The notes beneath the pieces are model-generated. The model was not told the DNA's origin. It saw nothing but the letters and a program-made list of their open reading frames with translations, and ran no database searches. A stretch of DNA of 64,000 bases from the NCBI RefSeq assembly GCF_002812805.1, contig NZ_NMUM01000011.1, positions 25,617 through 89,616 of the forward strand, written 5' to 3'. The DNA comes from Microbacterium lacus (GTDB lineage: Bacteria > Actinomycetota > Actinomycetes > Actinomycetales > Microbacteriaceae). Below are positions 1 through 7,913 of this stretch, piece by piece. Positions within the stretch are counted from its first letter, which is position 1. Each line of letters opens with the position of its first letter. A program made the position numbers and the translations under genes.

Positions 1-500
1 TGAACGCCAACCCGTATCGTGCAGTCGTGATCACGGTCTCAGACCGTTCGGCTGCGGGCTTGCGCGAGGACCGGAGCGGCCCCGCGGCCGTCGCGGGTCT
101 GCGGGTGGGCGGTTTCGACTGTGCCGATCCCGTCATCGTGCCGGATGGCGCCGACAGCGTCGAGTCGGCGTTGCGCGCTGCACTCGCCGAGGGCGCGCGG
201 CTGATCGTCACCACCGGTGGCACGGGTGTCAGTCCACGCGACGTGACGCCGGAGGGAACCGCTCGCGTCATCACGCGGGAGATCCCCGGCATCGCGGAGG
301 AACTTCGTCGCATCGGCGCATCCGAGAAACCCGGCGGCATGCTGTCGCGCGGGTTGGCCGGGGTCGTCGACGCTGACGGTGGCGGGGCGCTCGTGGTGAA
401 TCTGCCCGGCTCCACCGCGGCCGTCGGCTCGGGCATCCCCGTCATCCTGTCGATCGCGCGCCATGTCATCGACCAACTTGCCGGAGGGGACCACACGTGA
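1..500 (+). CDS. mogA: MogA/MoaB-type molybdopterin adenylyltransferase (start codon cut by the window edge)
   Basis: Adenylates molybdopterin before molybdate insertion, in the cytosol. The frame is open from base 3 and reads NANPYRAVVITVSDRS; bases 1-2 are TG, so the real start codon (ATG or GTG) begins one base before the window and the protein is about 166 aa. The internal GTG at 27 falls inside the first beta strand and is unlikely to be the start. The pterin-binding signature TGGTG followed by SPRDVTPE is seen at about residues 72-84, and length fits the family. The stop overlaps the GTG start of moaE (GTGA), so the two are probably translationally coupled. MogA and MoaB share this fold; the Moco context supports either name. 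Confidence 0.9.
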   Translation, partial: NANPYRAVVITVSDRSAAGLREDRSGPAAVAGLRVGGFDCADPVIVPDGADSVESALRAALAEGARLIVTTGGTGVSPRDVTPEGTARVITREIPGIAEELRRIGASEKPGGMLSRGLAGVVDADGGGALVVNLPGSTAAVGSGIPVILSIARHVIDQLAGGDHT

Positions 501-943
501 CCGACACGCACAGTGCGGACGGTGTGCGCCTGGCGCGCATCAGCACCGAACCGATTGAGCTCGGTAGCCATCTCACGGCCGTCGAGGACGCGTCGGCCGG
601 TGCGGTGACGACCTTTGTCGGCCGCGTTCGCGATCACGATCCGGATGCCTCGGGTGCCGTCGTCGCGCTGGAGTACACCGCTCACCCCGACGCCGAGATG
701 ACCCTGCACCGGATCGCGTCCGAGGCGATCGGATCGTCCGAGGCGATCGTCGCCGTCAGCCACCGCATCGGGAGGCTCAGTGTGGGCGACGCCGCCGTCA
801 TCATTGCCGTCGCTTCGCCCCACCGGGCGGAGGCCTACGAGGTCAGCCGCACGGTGATCGAGGCGATCAAGTCCGAGTTGCCGGTCTGGAAGCGTCAGGT
901 CGAGGCCGACGGCACAACCGCATGGAAGGGCCTCGGCGGCTGA
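497..943 (+). CDS. moaE: Molybdopterin synthase catalytic subunit MoaE
   Basis: Large subunit of molybdopterin synthase, which uses MoaD thiocarboxylate to convert cyclic pyranopterin monophosphate to molybdopterin. The 148-aa protein has the family motifs SHRIGRLSVGD (about 88-98), the SPHR turn and the basic active-site segment KSELPVWKRQV (K125 and K132). The GTG start overlaps the mogA stop by 4 nt. Its partner moaD lies on the opposite strand beyond the HNH gene, so the usual moaD-moaE adjacency has been broken here. The ~105 nt downstream hold two copies of a palindromic repeat and no gene. Confidence 0.93.
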   Translation: MTDTHSADGVRLARISTEPIELGSHLTAVEDASAGAVTTFVGRVRDHDPDASGAVVALEYTAHPDAEMTLHRIASEAIGSSEAIVAVSHRIGRLSVGDAAVIIAVASPHRAEAYEVSRTVIEAIKSELPVWKRQVEADGTTAWKGLGG

Positions 944-962
944 GTCGCTCGTAGTGCTGCGT

Positions 963-986
963 GTCACTTCGACAGGCTCAGTGACC
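963..986. repeat. 24-nt imperfect palindromic repeat, copy 1
   Basis: The outer arms are GTCACT and AGTGAC around a TTCGACAGGCTC-like core. The same 24 nt recur at 1005-1028 and, with one mismatch, at 2433-2456. Short dispersed repeats of this type are common between genes in actinobacteria; that is general knowledge, not a search result. Confidence 0.8.
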
Positions 987-1004
987 GCGGGCAGGGTGGG
1001 GCGG

Positions 1005-1028
1005 GTCACTTCGACAGGCTCAGTGACC
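1005..1028. repeat. 24-nt imperfect palindromic repeat, copy 2
   Basis: Identical to copy 1, 42 nt downstream of it in the same orientation, ending about 20 nt before the stop of the HNH gene. It could fold as a hairpin serving both convergent genes (moaE and the HNH gene), but no U-tract follows. Confidence 0.8.
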
Positions 1029-1048
1029 GGAGGGCGCAGCGGCGTGCT

Positions 1049-2347
1049 TCAGAACGGGGGTGGATCCGTGTTCGGGACGAAGTAAATCGCTGGAGGCGGC
1101 CTGTCGATGTAGACGTGTCCGCCGGGCGAGGTCCATTCCAGAACTCCGCCGCCGAGCTGGCGGACCGACCAGGCGGTTTCGCCCTTCAGGGTGTGGTGAC
1201 GCTTGCAGAGGCAGGCGAGGTTGCAGGTGCTGGTTTCGCCGCCCAGGGCGTAGTCGAGGGTGTGATCGCGGTCGCACCGGTGGGCGGGTTGCCGGCATCC
1301 GGGGAACCGGCAGTGCTGATCCCTCGCCCGCAGGAACCGTTTCATGTCCGCCGAGGGCGTGTAGCGGTCGACGGCGAGAACACACCCGGTGATCGGGTCA
1401 GCCAAGACCCGATCCCACCCGGTGGCGTGTCCGGCGAGCTGACGAGCGGTGGCGGGGTCGATCGGGCACCGCCCGACCAACTCGGCCGGCTCGTCGGTCA
1501 CGCCGGCCAGCGCGAGAGCGGGGACGGTAACGTTCACGATCCCGCGGATCGCGCCCAGTCCGCCGAAACCGTCCGAGAGCCCCGCACCAGTCTCCACTGT
1601 GGGGGTCGTCGTGAGGAGCATGTCGGCGACGAGGTCGGCCCGGATCTGATCCAGCGTGCGAGTGTCGGTCGGATCGGCGTTCTTCAGCGTTTTTGCTTGC
1701 TGGGTGAGACGGTCGTGCATCGCGTGCGCAAGCACCGCGGGCTGGATGGTGCTGAACTCCGCCATTCCGTCCCCGATGTCCCGCACACTCGCACCCCGCG
1801 ACGCCCGCGCCTCCTGATGCCGTTCGGTCAAGGTCCGAGGCTGCAACGACTCCGCAAGCCGTGCGAGCGACGCCCCCAGCCGTCCCGGCGTGGTTTCTTC
1901 GGCACGCAGGAGCGCTTCAGTTTCGAACAGGGCACGCGCGTCGGGGTCCGTGAGGGGCAGGCCGTGTTCCATGATCGTGCGAACGTGCCCGGTGTTGACT
2001 CGTCCCTGTTCCCAGGCGTTGAATGTGGCGGGGAACTTCTCGGTCAGGGTGGCGGCGTCGTTCATGTGGCGTTGCACGGTCCGATCGGACATGCGCGCAG
2101 CTGCGCCTAGTTCTGCCGCCAGTGCCCGCAGCGGTAGCTCCGCCTCGCGGGAGGAGGGCGAGCCGAGTGCTGCTACCCGACGCGCCCCGACGGCGGCTGC
2201 GCGGGCGAACACGCGGGCTTCCGCGGCCTGGGCTTGCGCGACCGCGGCGCGCGCTTCGTCGATGTCGTGCGCGAGTTCACGGAACTCGGTGTCGACCTCG
2301 CGAATGATCGAATACATGTTCGAAACTCTACGGGCGACCTCCGACAT
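1049..2347 (-). CDS. DUF222/HNH endonuclease domain protein
   Basis: The 432-aa protein has an N-terminal helical DUF222 region (about 1-300) and a C-terminal HNH nuclease motif with zinc-type cysteines: CRFPGC, then RCDRDH and NLACLCKRHH, around residues 350-400. This architecture is a large paralogous family in actinobacteria (13E12-repeat type); its biological role is not established. An alternative start is the ATG at 2317; neither has a clear ribosome binding site. The gene sits alone between moaE and moaD and is bordered on both sides by the 24-nt repeat, which suggests insertion into a once continuous moa cluster. Confidence 0.85.
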   Translation of the reverse strand: MSEVARRVSNMYSIIREVDTEFRELAHDIDEARAAVAQAQAAEARVFARAAAVGARRVAALGSPSSREAELPLRALAAELGAAARMSDRTVQRHMNDAATLTEKFPATFNAWEQGRVNTGHVRTIMEHGLPLTDPDARALFETEALLRAEETTPGRLGASLARLAESLQPRTLTERHQEARASRGASVRDIGDGMAEFSTIQPAVLAHAMHDRLTQQAKTLKNADPTDTRTLDQIRADLVADMLLTTTPTVETGAGLSDGFGGLGAIRGIVNVTVPALALAGVTDEPAELVGRCPIDPATARQLAGHATGWDRVLADPITGCVLAVDRYTPSADMKRFLRARDQHCRFPGCRQPAHRCDRDHTLDYALGGETSTCNLACLCKRHHTLKGETAWSVRQLGGGVLEWTSPGGHVYIDRPPPAIYFVPNTDPPPF

Positions 2348-2432
2348 CCGAAGGGCAAAAAGCGCCCATTTCAGCCCGGAACTACGCCGAAAACATGAGA
2401 GTTCTCACATCTTCGGGGAGGCGATGCGGCGG

Positions 2433-2478
2433 GTCACTTCGACAGGCTCAGTGTCCGTGAGGCACAAGCTCAGTGACC
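2433..2478. repeat. 24-nt palindromic repeat copy 3 plus partial copy
   Basis: 2433-2456 matches copies 1 and 2 with one mismatch (GTGTCC for GTGACC). A partial copy (ACAAGCTCAGTGACC) follows at 2464-2478, about 10 nt before the moaD stop. With copies 1-2 it brackets the HNH gene. Confidence 0.75.
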
Positions 2479-2488
2479 TGTTCGCGAC

Positions 2489-2722
2489 TCAGCCCCCGGC
2501 GAAGGGGGGCAGAACGTCCACGAGCACATCGCTCGCGAGCGCTTCGTCGTCGCCCGCCCGGGAACCGCCGACCAGCACGGCGCAGCGGGGAAGGATGCGT
2601 CCCAGCTCGGGGTAATCGTTCGTGAGCGCGGCACGGAGGTCACCGAGCGTCGGCTCGGAACGTACCTCTTCTTCGCGGCCGGCGGCCTCTTCGGCGGCGG
2701 CGAAATAGCGGACGCGCGCCAC
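2489..2722 (-). CDS. moaD: Molybdopterin synthase sulfur carrier subunit MoaD
   Basis: Ubiquitin-fold sulfur carrier of molybdopterin synthase. The GTG at 2722 gives a 77-aa protein beginning VARVRYFAAAEEAAG and ending in the diagnostic Gly-Gly (LPPFAGG) that MoeB activates and thiocarboxylates. The GTG shares one base with the mobA stop (TAGTG), which fixes the start; the longer open frame upstream is a shadow of mobA. It is the last gene of the moeB-moeA-moaC-mobA-moaD operon. Confidence 0.9.
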   Translation of the reverse strand: MARVRYFAAAEEAAGREEEVRSEPTLGDLRAALTNDYPELGRILPRCAVLVGGSRAGDDEALASDVLVDVLPPFAGG

Positions 2723-3612
2723 TAGCGCTTCTCCGCCCACTTTTCGGCGAGTTCCGTGATCGCGCGGACGGCTTCGCGCACGGACTCGGGTGAACCACCG
2801 GCCCGGCCGGCAACGAGTCCGGCAACGAACGCGCTGACGGGCGCGGCGGGACGAGCCACACCGTTCGCCACATCGCGCGCCAGATCGAGGATGAGCGAGA
2901 CGTGGACGTCGTCGTTCGCCAGTTCGAAGCGCTCGCCGAGGGCATTCGCCCACTCATCCAGCGCCTCGGGCGGAAGGGTGCGGTCAGACCCTTCAGGCGG
3001 CGTCTTTGATTCAGACACAGTGACGTCCTCTCCGGGCGCGTCCGAAAGACGACGAGCCCACTCAAGATCCTCCCACGTGTCGACATCCCGGGTCGCGGCC
3101 AGGGGCGCTTCGACCGCCACCAGGCGCAGCCCGCTGACGAGGGCTCGGACGGGGGCGTCGCGTCCGCTATCGGGCACGGATGCGGCGGCATCGCGCAAGG
3201 CGGCGGTCCGGTACAGGGCGGTCAGCCACTGCGACCGACCCGACGCATCCGTCAGATGCGCCCCATCCTGATTCGGTGCGTCGAGCGGCAGCAGCGCGAG
3301 CGCCTGATCGACTCCGGGTAGGTCACAGGCGAGCACGAGCGTCCACTCGGCCTCGACGCGGGGGAGAGCGGCGATGATCGCCGCGACCGGACCGCCGAAC
3401 GGCGGGTCCTCGCGGACCCACTGCACCCGCGGGTCATCGAGCATCTGCTCTGCCGCGACGATGATCCGTTCCGCGCCCGCGGAACGCGCCGCGGCGATCG
3501 TTCGGGTCAGGAGAGCGGTGCCGCCAACCTCGAGCAGTGGTTTCTGCGCGCCGCCCAATCGGGACGCCCGTCCGCCCGCGAGGACGATCGCGTCGAACCC
3601 GCCGGGCGTCAC
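2722..3612 (-). CDS. mobA: MobA-like molybdenum cofactor nucleotidyltransferase with C-terminal DUF6457 domain
   Basis: Transfers a nucleotide (GMP or CMP) to Moco. The first ~190 residues form the NTP-transferase domain with the signature LAGGRASRLGGAQKPLL near the N terminus. After a short linker, a ~85-residue helical tail (from about LDEWANALGERF to the end) matches the DUF6457 domain found in actinobacteria, so this is a two-domain fusion; that domain's function is unknown to me. The start is taken as the GTG at 3612, which overlaps the moaC stop as GTGA; an upstream ATG at 3633 would add seven residues. Confidence 0.87.
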   Translation of the reverse strand: MTPGGFDAIVLAGGRASRLGGAQKPLLEVGGTALLTRTIAAARSAGAERIIVAAEQMLDDPRVQWVREDPPFGGPVAAIIAALPRVEAEWTLVLACDLPGVDQALALLPLDAPNQDGAHLTDASGRSQWLTALYRTAALRDAAASVPDSGRDAPVRALVSGLRLVAVEAPLAATRDVDTWEDLEWARRLSDAPGEDVTVSESKTPPEGSDRTLPPEALDEWANALGERFELANDDVHVSLILDLARDVANGVARPAAPVSAFVAGLVAGRAGGSPESVREAVRAITELAEKWAEKR

Positions 3613-4085
3613 GCCTCGCCGGGGCGCTTCCACGATCCCGATCGTCCGCCTTCTTTGGCCGTGATCCGGACGTTCTCGATCGAGCTCGACTTGTCGAGTC
3701 CCTTCACCATGTCGACGATCGCGAGCGCGGCGACCGAAACGGCCGTGAGGGCCTCCATCTCGACGCCCGTGCGGTCGGCGGTGCGGACGGTCGCTTCGAT
3801 GGCGACGCCCCTGTCTTCGACGACGAGGTCGACGGATGCGCCGTGCACGCCGATGATGTGCGCGAGGGGGAGCAGCTCGGCGCAGCGCTTGGCGCCCTGG
3901 ATGCCCGCGATGCGGGCGACGGCGAGCACATCGCCCTTCGGCACACTGCCGTCGCGGAGCGACGCGACGACCTCGGGGGCGCAGCGCACGAATCCGCGGG
4001 CTGTCGCTGACCGCACGGTCGGCTGCTTGTCGGTGACGTCGACCATGCGCGCATTACCGGAGGAATCCAGATGGGTGAAGCTCAT
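3609..4085 (-). CDS. moaC: Cyclic pyranopterin monophosphate synthase MoaC
   Basis: Makes cyclic pyranopterin monophosphate from the MoaA product in the second half of Moco step one. The 158-aa protein has the typical start FTHLDSSGNARMVDV, the segment KGDVLAVARIAGIQGAKR and the signature VEMEALTAVSVAALAIVDM ending in LDKSSSI. It overlaps moeA upstream (ATGA) and mobA downstream (GTGA). Its partner moaA is 12 kb away on the other strand. Confidence 0.95.
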   Translation of the reverse strand: MSFTHLDSSGNARMVDVTDKQPTVRSATARGFVRCAPEVVASLRDGSVPKGDVLAVARIAGIQGAKRCAELLPLAHIIGVHGASVDLVVEDRGVAIEATVRTADRTGVEMEALTAVSVAALAIVDMVKGLDKSSSIENVRITAKEGGRSGSWKRPGEA

Positions 4086-5317
4086 GACACCAGCATGACA
4101 TCGACCGCGTCGCCGGGTTCTACTCGCGAGAGCTCAGCCGCCACGATCGCGTAGGCCTCGGCGCGGGCGAGACCGCCGGCCAGGTGCGAGCCCGAGCCAC
4201 CCGCCGTTGCCGGGCGGACGGTCCAGCGTGCGGGGTCGGTGCGATCGATCGCCGCCGGCAGATACTGACGGCGACCGGGCGGGGTCGACCAGCCCTCGGA
4301 TGCGGGCAGTCGCAGGAGCGGACGATGCAGGTCCGTGCGTCCCTGCATCGCGAAGAGGGCGGGACGAACGAAGGTCTCGAACGACACCGCCGAGCTGACC
4401 GGGTTGCCGGGCAATCCGAAGAACAATGCGCCCCCGGGCAGCACTCCGAAGCCCTGCGGCTTGCCGGGCTGCATCGCGACCTTCACGAACGAGATCGCAG
4501 CATCCGAACCGAAGGCGTTCTTGACGACCTCGTAAGCGCCGGCGCTCACCCCACCCGACGTGATCACGACATCCGCGTCGACGGCGGAAGCCAGGACAGC
4601 GCGGAAGTCGTCTTCGTCATCCCCGACGCTTCCGACATGGATGACGTCGGCTCCGGCCTCACGCGCGAGTTCCGACAGCAGCACCGAGTTGGACTCGGGG
4701 ATCTGCCCGCGGCGGAGCTCGGTGCCGGGTTCGGCGAGCTCGGTGCCCGTCGAGAGGACGACCACGCGCGGTGCGCGGCAGACCGATACGCGCGGCACGC
4801 CCGCCGCGGCGGCGGCCGCCAGCTGCAGGGCTCTGAGCGGAACGCCTGCGGGGATGATCTCGTCACCGGTGTGGGCGTCGCCGCCGCGCCGCCGCACGTG
4901 GGCGCCGTCCGCACGTGGCGCGACGAGCACAACCGCCTGATCCAGGGAATCGTCGAGGCCGCCGACCGTGTCCTCGAACGGCACGACCGTATCGGCGGCC
5001 GTGGGCAGGGGCGACCCCGTCATGATGCGGGCCGCTTCGCCGGGACCGAGCGGGGGATCAAGATCCGTGCCCGCCGGCAGATCGGCGACGACCCGGAGGG
5101 CCACGGGCGCCTCGGCCGTCGCCGACCGAACGTCGGCGAAACGAACGGCGAAGCCATCCATCGCCGAATTGTCGAAGACGGGGATATCGACGCGCGCGAG
5201 GACCGGCGCGGCGAGGGTGCGACCGGATGCCGCGGCCAGCGGGAGGTCGACGGTGTCGGTCAGGCTGACGGCGGCGAGGATCTCGGCGAGGTGCTCTTCG
5301 ACCGTGCGGAGGCTCAT
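4082..5317 (-). CDS. moeA: Molybdopterin molybdenumtransferase MoeA
   Basis: Inserts molybdate into adenylated molybdopterin. The 411-aa protein shows PVFDNSAMDGFAVR near residue 50, the MPT-binding motif with TSGGVSAG in the middle domain, and MQPGKPQGFG, the usual order for MoeA domains, followed by the C-terminal beta barrel domain IV. The start overlaps the moeB stop and the stop overlaps the moaC start, each by 4 nt, so the operon is tightly coupled. Confidence 0.95.
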   Translation of the reverse strand: MSLRTVEEHLAEILAAVSLTDTVDLPLAAASGRTLAAPVLARVDIPVFDNSAMDGFAVRFADVRSATAEAPVALRVVADLPAGTDLDPPLGPGEAARIMTGSPLPTAADTVVPFEDTVGGLDDSLDQAVVLVAPRADGAHVRRRGGDAHTGDEIIPAGVPLRALQLAAAAAAGVPRVSVCRAPRVVVLSTGTELAEPGTELRRGQIPESNSVLLSELAREAGADVIHVGSVGDDEDDFRAVLASAVDADVVITSGGVSAGAYEVVKNAFGSDAAISFVKVAMQPGKPQGFGVLPGGALFFGLPGNPVSSAVSFETFVRPALFAMQGRTDLHRPLLRLPASEGWSTPPGRRQYLPAAIDRTDPARWTVRPATAGGSGSHLAGGLARAEAYAIVAAELSRVEPGDAVDVMLVS

Positions 5318-6474
5318 GCGTCAGCCGTCGTGAGGGAGGTCGCGAGGTGGCGCGCGAGGTCGGACGCCGCCCAGGCATCCATCCCGCCCGTCAGCACGAT
5401 CGCCTCGACGCCGACGGCGGCCAACGCTCGCGCCGCCCGGGTGGCCCGGATACCGGCCTGGCAGATCACGACGACGGGACCGCCGATCGTCTCCGCGAAT
5501 GCGTTCGGGTCGGCGAGTACGGCGCCCAGGGGAAGGTGATGCGAGCCCGGGACCGTGCCGCTCGCGAGTTCGTGCTGTTCCCGTACGTCGATCATCGTCG
5601 GGGCTGTGCCTGCGGCGAGGGCTGCGCTCAGTCCGTGCGCCGAGATCTCGAGGATCGGCGGTGTCGCGGCGGGGGAGGAAGGTGCCGGCGGGACGGATGC
5701 CTCGGCACCAGCGGGACGCAGCGGCACCTCGCGCTGCCGGGCGCGCAGGCTGTCGATCACGAGCACACGGCCGAGCAGGGGTTCGCCGATACCGGCGATG
5801 AGCTTGATCGCCTCGATCGCCATCAGGCCACCCACCTGCAGGCAGAGCGCCCCCAGCACACCGACGTCGGCGCAGGTCGGCACGAAGCCGACGCTTCCCG
5901 AGGGGTAGAGGTCACCAAGGCGAATGGGGTCCGTGCCCGCGGGAGGCGCGCTCCAGAAAACGGTGACCTGGGCGGCGAACTCCTGCACCGTGCCCCACAC
6001 GAGCGGCGTGCCCAGCGCCTCGCAGGCTGCCGCGACGGCCTCGCGCGTGTCGAAGGTATCGCTGCCGTCGATCACGAGGTCGGCCCCCGCGAGCAGGTCC
6101 TTCGCGTTGGCGGGGTCGATGCGGGTCTTCCGGCCGTCCACCTGGGTCTCGGGTGAGAGCCCCGCGATCCGTCGGGCGGCGCTGTCGACCTTCGGTTCGC
6201 CGACATCCGCGAGGGAGTGAATCACCTGACGTTGCAGATTGGATGCCTCGACCACATCGTCATCGATGACCGTGAGCGTGCCGACCCCGGCGGCCGCGAG
6301 GGCGAGCAGGACGGGCGAGCCGAGCCCCCCGGCGCCCACGACCGCGACGTGCGCGGCTCGCAACCGACGCTGTCCGAGTTCACCGAACCCGGCGAGGCTG
6401 GCGTGCCGGACGGTGCGCGCGCGCTCGCTCTCGCTCAGGGCGGCGACGGGCTCGACGAGGGGTGGGAGAGGCAT
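5314..6474 (-). CDS. moeB: MoeB/MoeZ-like adenylyltransferase fused to a rhodanese domain
   Basis: Activates the MoaD C terminus by adenylation; the fused rhodanese can supply the sulfur. With the ATG at 6474 the protein is 386 aa, near the size of mycobacterial MoeZ. The N-terminal ThiF/E1-like domain has the nucleotide loop VVGAGGLGSPVLLALAAAG and TCADVGVLGAL near residue 210. The C-terminal rhodanese has the candidate active-site loop VICQAGIRATRAA. The frame stays open to 6984 but that extension overlaps the divergent regulator gene and looks non-coding. First gene of the five-gene moe/moa operon. Confidence 0.92.
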   Translation of the reverse strand: MPLPPLVEPVAALSESERARTVRHASLAGFGELGQRRLRAAHVAVVGAGGLGSPVLLALAAAGVGTLTVIDDDVVEASNLQRQVIHSLADVGEPKVDSAARRIAGLSPETQVDGRKTRIDPANAKDLLAGADLVIDGSDTFDTREAVAAACEALGTPLVWGTVQEFAAQVTVFWSAPPAGTDPIRLGDLYPSGSVGFVPTCADVGVLGALCLQVGGLMAIEAIKLIAGIGEPLLGRVLVIDSLRARQREVPLRPAGAEASVPPAPSSPAATPPILEISAHGLSAALAAGTAPTMIDVREQHELASGTVPGSHHLPLGAVLADPNAFAETIGGPVVVICQAGIRATRAARALAAVGVEAIVLTGGMDAWAASDLARHLATSLTTADA

Positions 6475-6523
6475 GAGCCCAGGGTAATCCGGTGGCTGAG
6501 CGGTCGGGGCGGCCGGGATCGCC

Positions 6524-6608
6524 GTGCCGTCCGCACGACAGGTCGCCGACACGCCGGTGCATCCGGGCCCGTCGCGGGGTGTCGCCGGATGGATCGTGCG
6601 GACGGCAC
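6524..6608 (-). promoter_or_regulatory. Long stem-loop in the leader of the moeB-moaD operon
   Basis: 6524-6538 and 6594-6608 are a perfect 15-nt inverted repeat (GTGCCGTCCGCACGA and its complement). Inside it a second pairing joins CCGACAC with GTGTCGCCGG (one bulge), and a GC-rich inner hairpin follows. The element ends about 50 nt upstream of the moeB ATG and would lie in the 5' leader if transcription starts near 6650. A regulatory RNA such as a Moco-sensing element is possible, but I did not match it to the Moco riboswitch consensus. Confidence 0.45.
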
Positions 6609-6696
6609 CGGGTGAGCCGAGGGCGTCGCGCGGGCGGAGGCACGCTGCATCCGCACGAGCGGAGATAATGCCGAGACAAACACGCAAATGCGGAGC

Positions 6697-6702
6697 TAGG
6701 AT
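6697..6702 (+). promoter_or_regulatory. Predicted -10 box TAGGAT, leaderless start of the HTH-Mop gene
   Basis: TAGGAT is followed by exactly 6 nt and the ATG at 6709, so the transcript probably starts at or next to the A of the start codon. No -35 box is obvious. Confidence 0.5.
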
Positions 6703-6708
6703 CGGGAG

Positions 6709-7101
6709 ATGCGCAGTTACAAGATCGCCGAGGCGGCACGGCTGCTCGGGGTGAGCGACGACACCCTGCGCCGCTGGGTCGAGCAGGAGCTGCTCCCCAC
6801 CACGGGTGCCACGCCCGCCGAGATCCCCGGCCCGGAACTCGCCGCCCGCGCGGTCGAGCTCGCCCGCGCCGCCGCAGACCCGACCGACATCCTCTCCAGC
6901 GCCCGCAACCGCTTCGTGGGGCTCGTGACGCACGTGCAGCTCGACGGCGTCATGGCCCAGCTCGACATTCAGGCGGGCCCGCACCGCGTCGTGTCTCTAC
7001 TCTCGGCGGAGGCCGTTCGCGAGATGAACCTCGAGGTCGGATCCCTCGCGGTGGCCGTCGTCAAGGCGACCAACGTCATCGTCGAAGCCCCGCGCGAATG
7101 A
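6709..7101 (+). CDS. HTH-Mop (TOBE) molybdate-binding regulator
   Basis: The 130-aa protein has a MerR/excisionase-like HTH (KIAEAARLLGVSDDTLRRWVEQ, residues 4-25) followed by a single Mop domain (about 63-130, with LVTHVQLDGVMAQLDI and AVVKATNVIVEAP). Mop domains bind molybdate or tungstate, so the likely role is molybdate-dependent control or storage. It overlaps modA by 4 nt (ATGA) and heads the mod operon, directly facing the Moco operon across a shared promoter region, well placed to regulate both. The role is inferred from domains and position. Confidence 0.85.
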   Translation: MRSYKIAEAARLLGVSDDTLRRWVEQELLPTTGATPAEIPGPELAARAVELARAAADPTDILSSARNRFVGLVTHVQLDGVMAQLDIQAGPHRVVSLLSAEAVREMNLEVGSLAVAVVKATNVIVEAPRE

Positions 7102-7913
7102 GTGCACGCGGCGCTGTGCGGGGGCCGGCGCGGTTTGCCGCGCTGGCCGCAGCCGCCGCGATCACCCTCGCCGGATGCGCGGCGACGCCCGGGTCGGAGC
7201 CCGAGGCATCCGATTCCGGGGAACTCTCGGGCACTCTGTCCGTCTACGCGGCGGCCTCGCTCGCGACGGCATTCGACCGGATCGCCGAGGAGTTCGAGGC
7301 GGAGAACCCCAGGGTCGATATTCTTCCCCTCGTGTACGACGGATCGAGCACACTCGCGCGGCAGATCGTCGAGGGAGCGCCCGCGGACGTCTTCGCGGCG
7401 GCCGACGAGACGAACATGACGACCGTTGAAGACGCCGGGCTGGTCGCCGGTTCCGCCGAGTTGTTCGCCAGCAACACGCTCGTGATCGTCGTTCCCGCCG
7501 GCAACCCGGGGGGAGTGACATCGCTCGGTGACCTGGCGGACCCCGATCTGTCGATCGTCCTGTGCGCTCCCGAGGTGCCGTGCGGCGCCGCTTCCACAGC
7601 GCTGCTCGCCGCTGCCGGTGCCGGTGCCGGCGTCGAGGTCCAGCCCGTGAGCGTCGAACAGAACGTCACGGCGGTCCTGACCAAGGTCGCGACGGGCGAG
7701 GCGGACGCGGGGCTCGTCTACCGGACGGATGTCGTCGACCGCGACGACGTCGAGTCGATCGTGCCCGACGGAGCGGCGGAGGTCGTCAACAGGTATCCGA
7801 TCGCCGCGCTCGCGGACGCCGCCAACCCCGAGGCAGCCGCAGCGTTCGTCGGCTTCGTGCTGGGTGCCCGAGGGCAGAAGATCCTCGCCGACTCAGGGTT
7901 CGGGACGCCGTGA
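7098..7913 (+). CDS. modA: Molybdate ABC transporter substrate-binding lipoprotein ModA
   Basis: Periplasmic-type binding protein anchored to the membrane outside the cell. The signal peptide ends in the lipobox LAGC, with Cys27 as the predicted lipidated residue. The mature part begins GTLSVYAAASLATAFDRIAEEF, the typical ModA start, and contains YDGSSTLARQI, a usual oxyanion-contact region. 271 aa is normal for the family. It overlaps the regulator gene upstream and modB downstream (GTGA). Confidence 0.95.
   Translation: MSARGAVRGPARFAALAAAAAITLAGCAATPGSEPEASDSGELSGTLSVYAAASLATAFDRIAEEFEAENPRVDILPLVYDGSSTLARQIVEGAPADVFAAADETNMTTVEDAGLVAGSAELFASNTLVIVVPAGNPGGVTSLGDLADPDLSIVLCAPEVPCGAASTALLAAAGAGAGVEVQPVSVEQNVTAVLTKVATGEADAGLVYRTDVVDRDDVESIVPDGAAEVVNRYPIAALADAANPEAAAAFVGFVLGARGQKILADSGFGTP

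Noticed and set aside
1115..2110. 331-codon open frame opposite the HNH gene
   Set aside because: Antisense to the conserved DUF222-HNH gene, with a high-GC shadow composition and no recognisable motif.
6475..6984. N-terminal extension of moeB by 170 codons in the open frame
   Set aside because: It crosses the stem-loop and the divergent HTH-Mop gene, its residues look like antisense high-GC sequence, and a normal ATG with the expected N terminus is at 6474.
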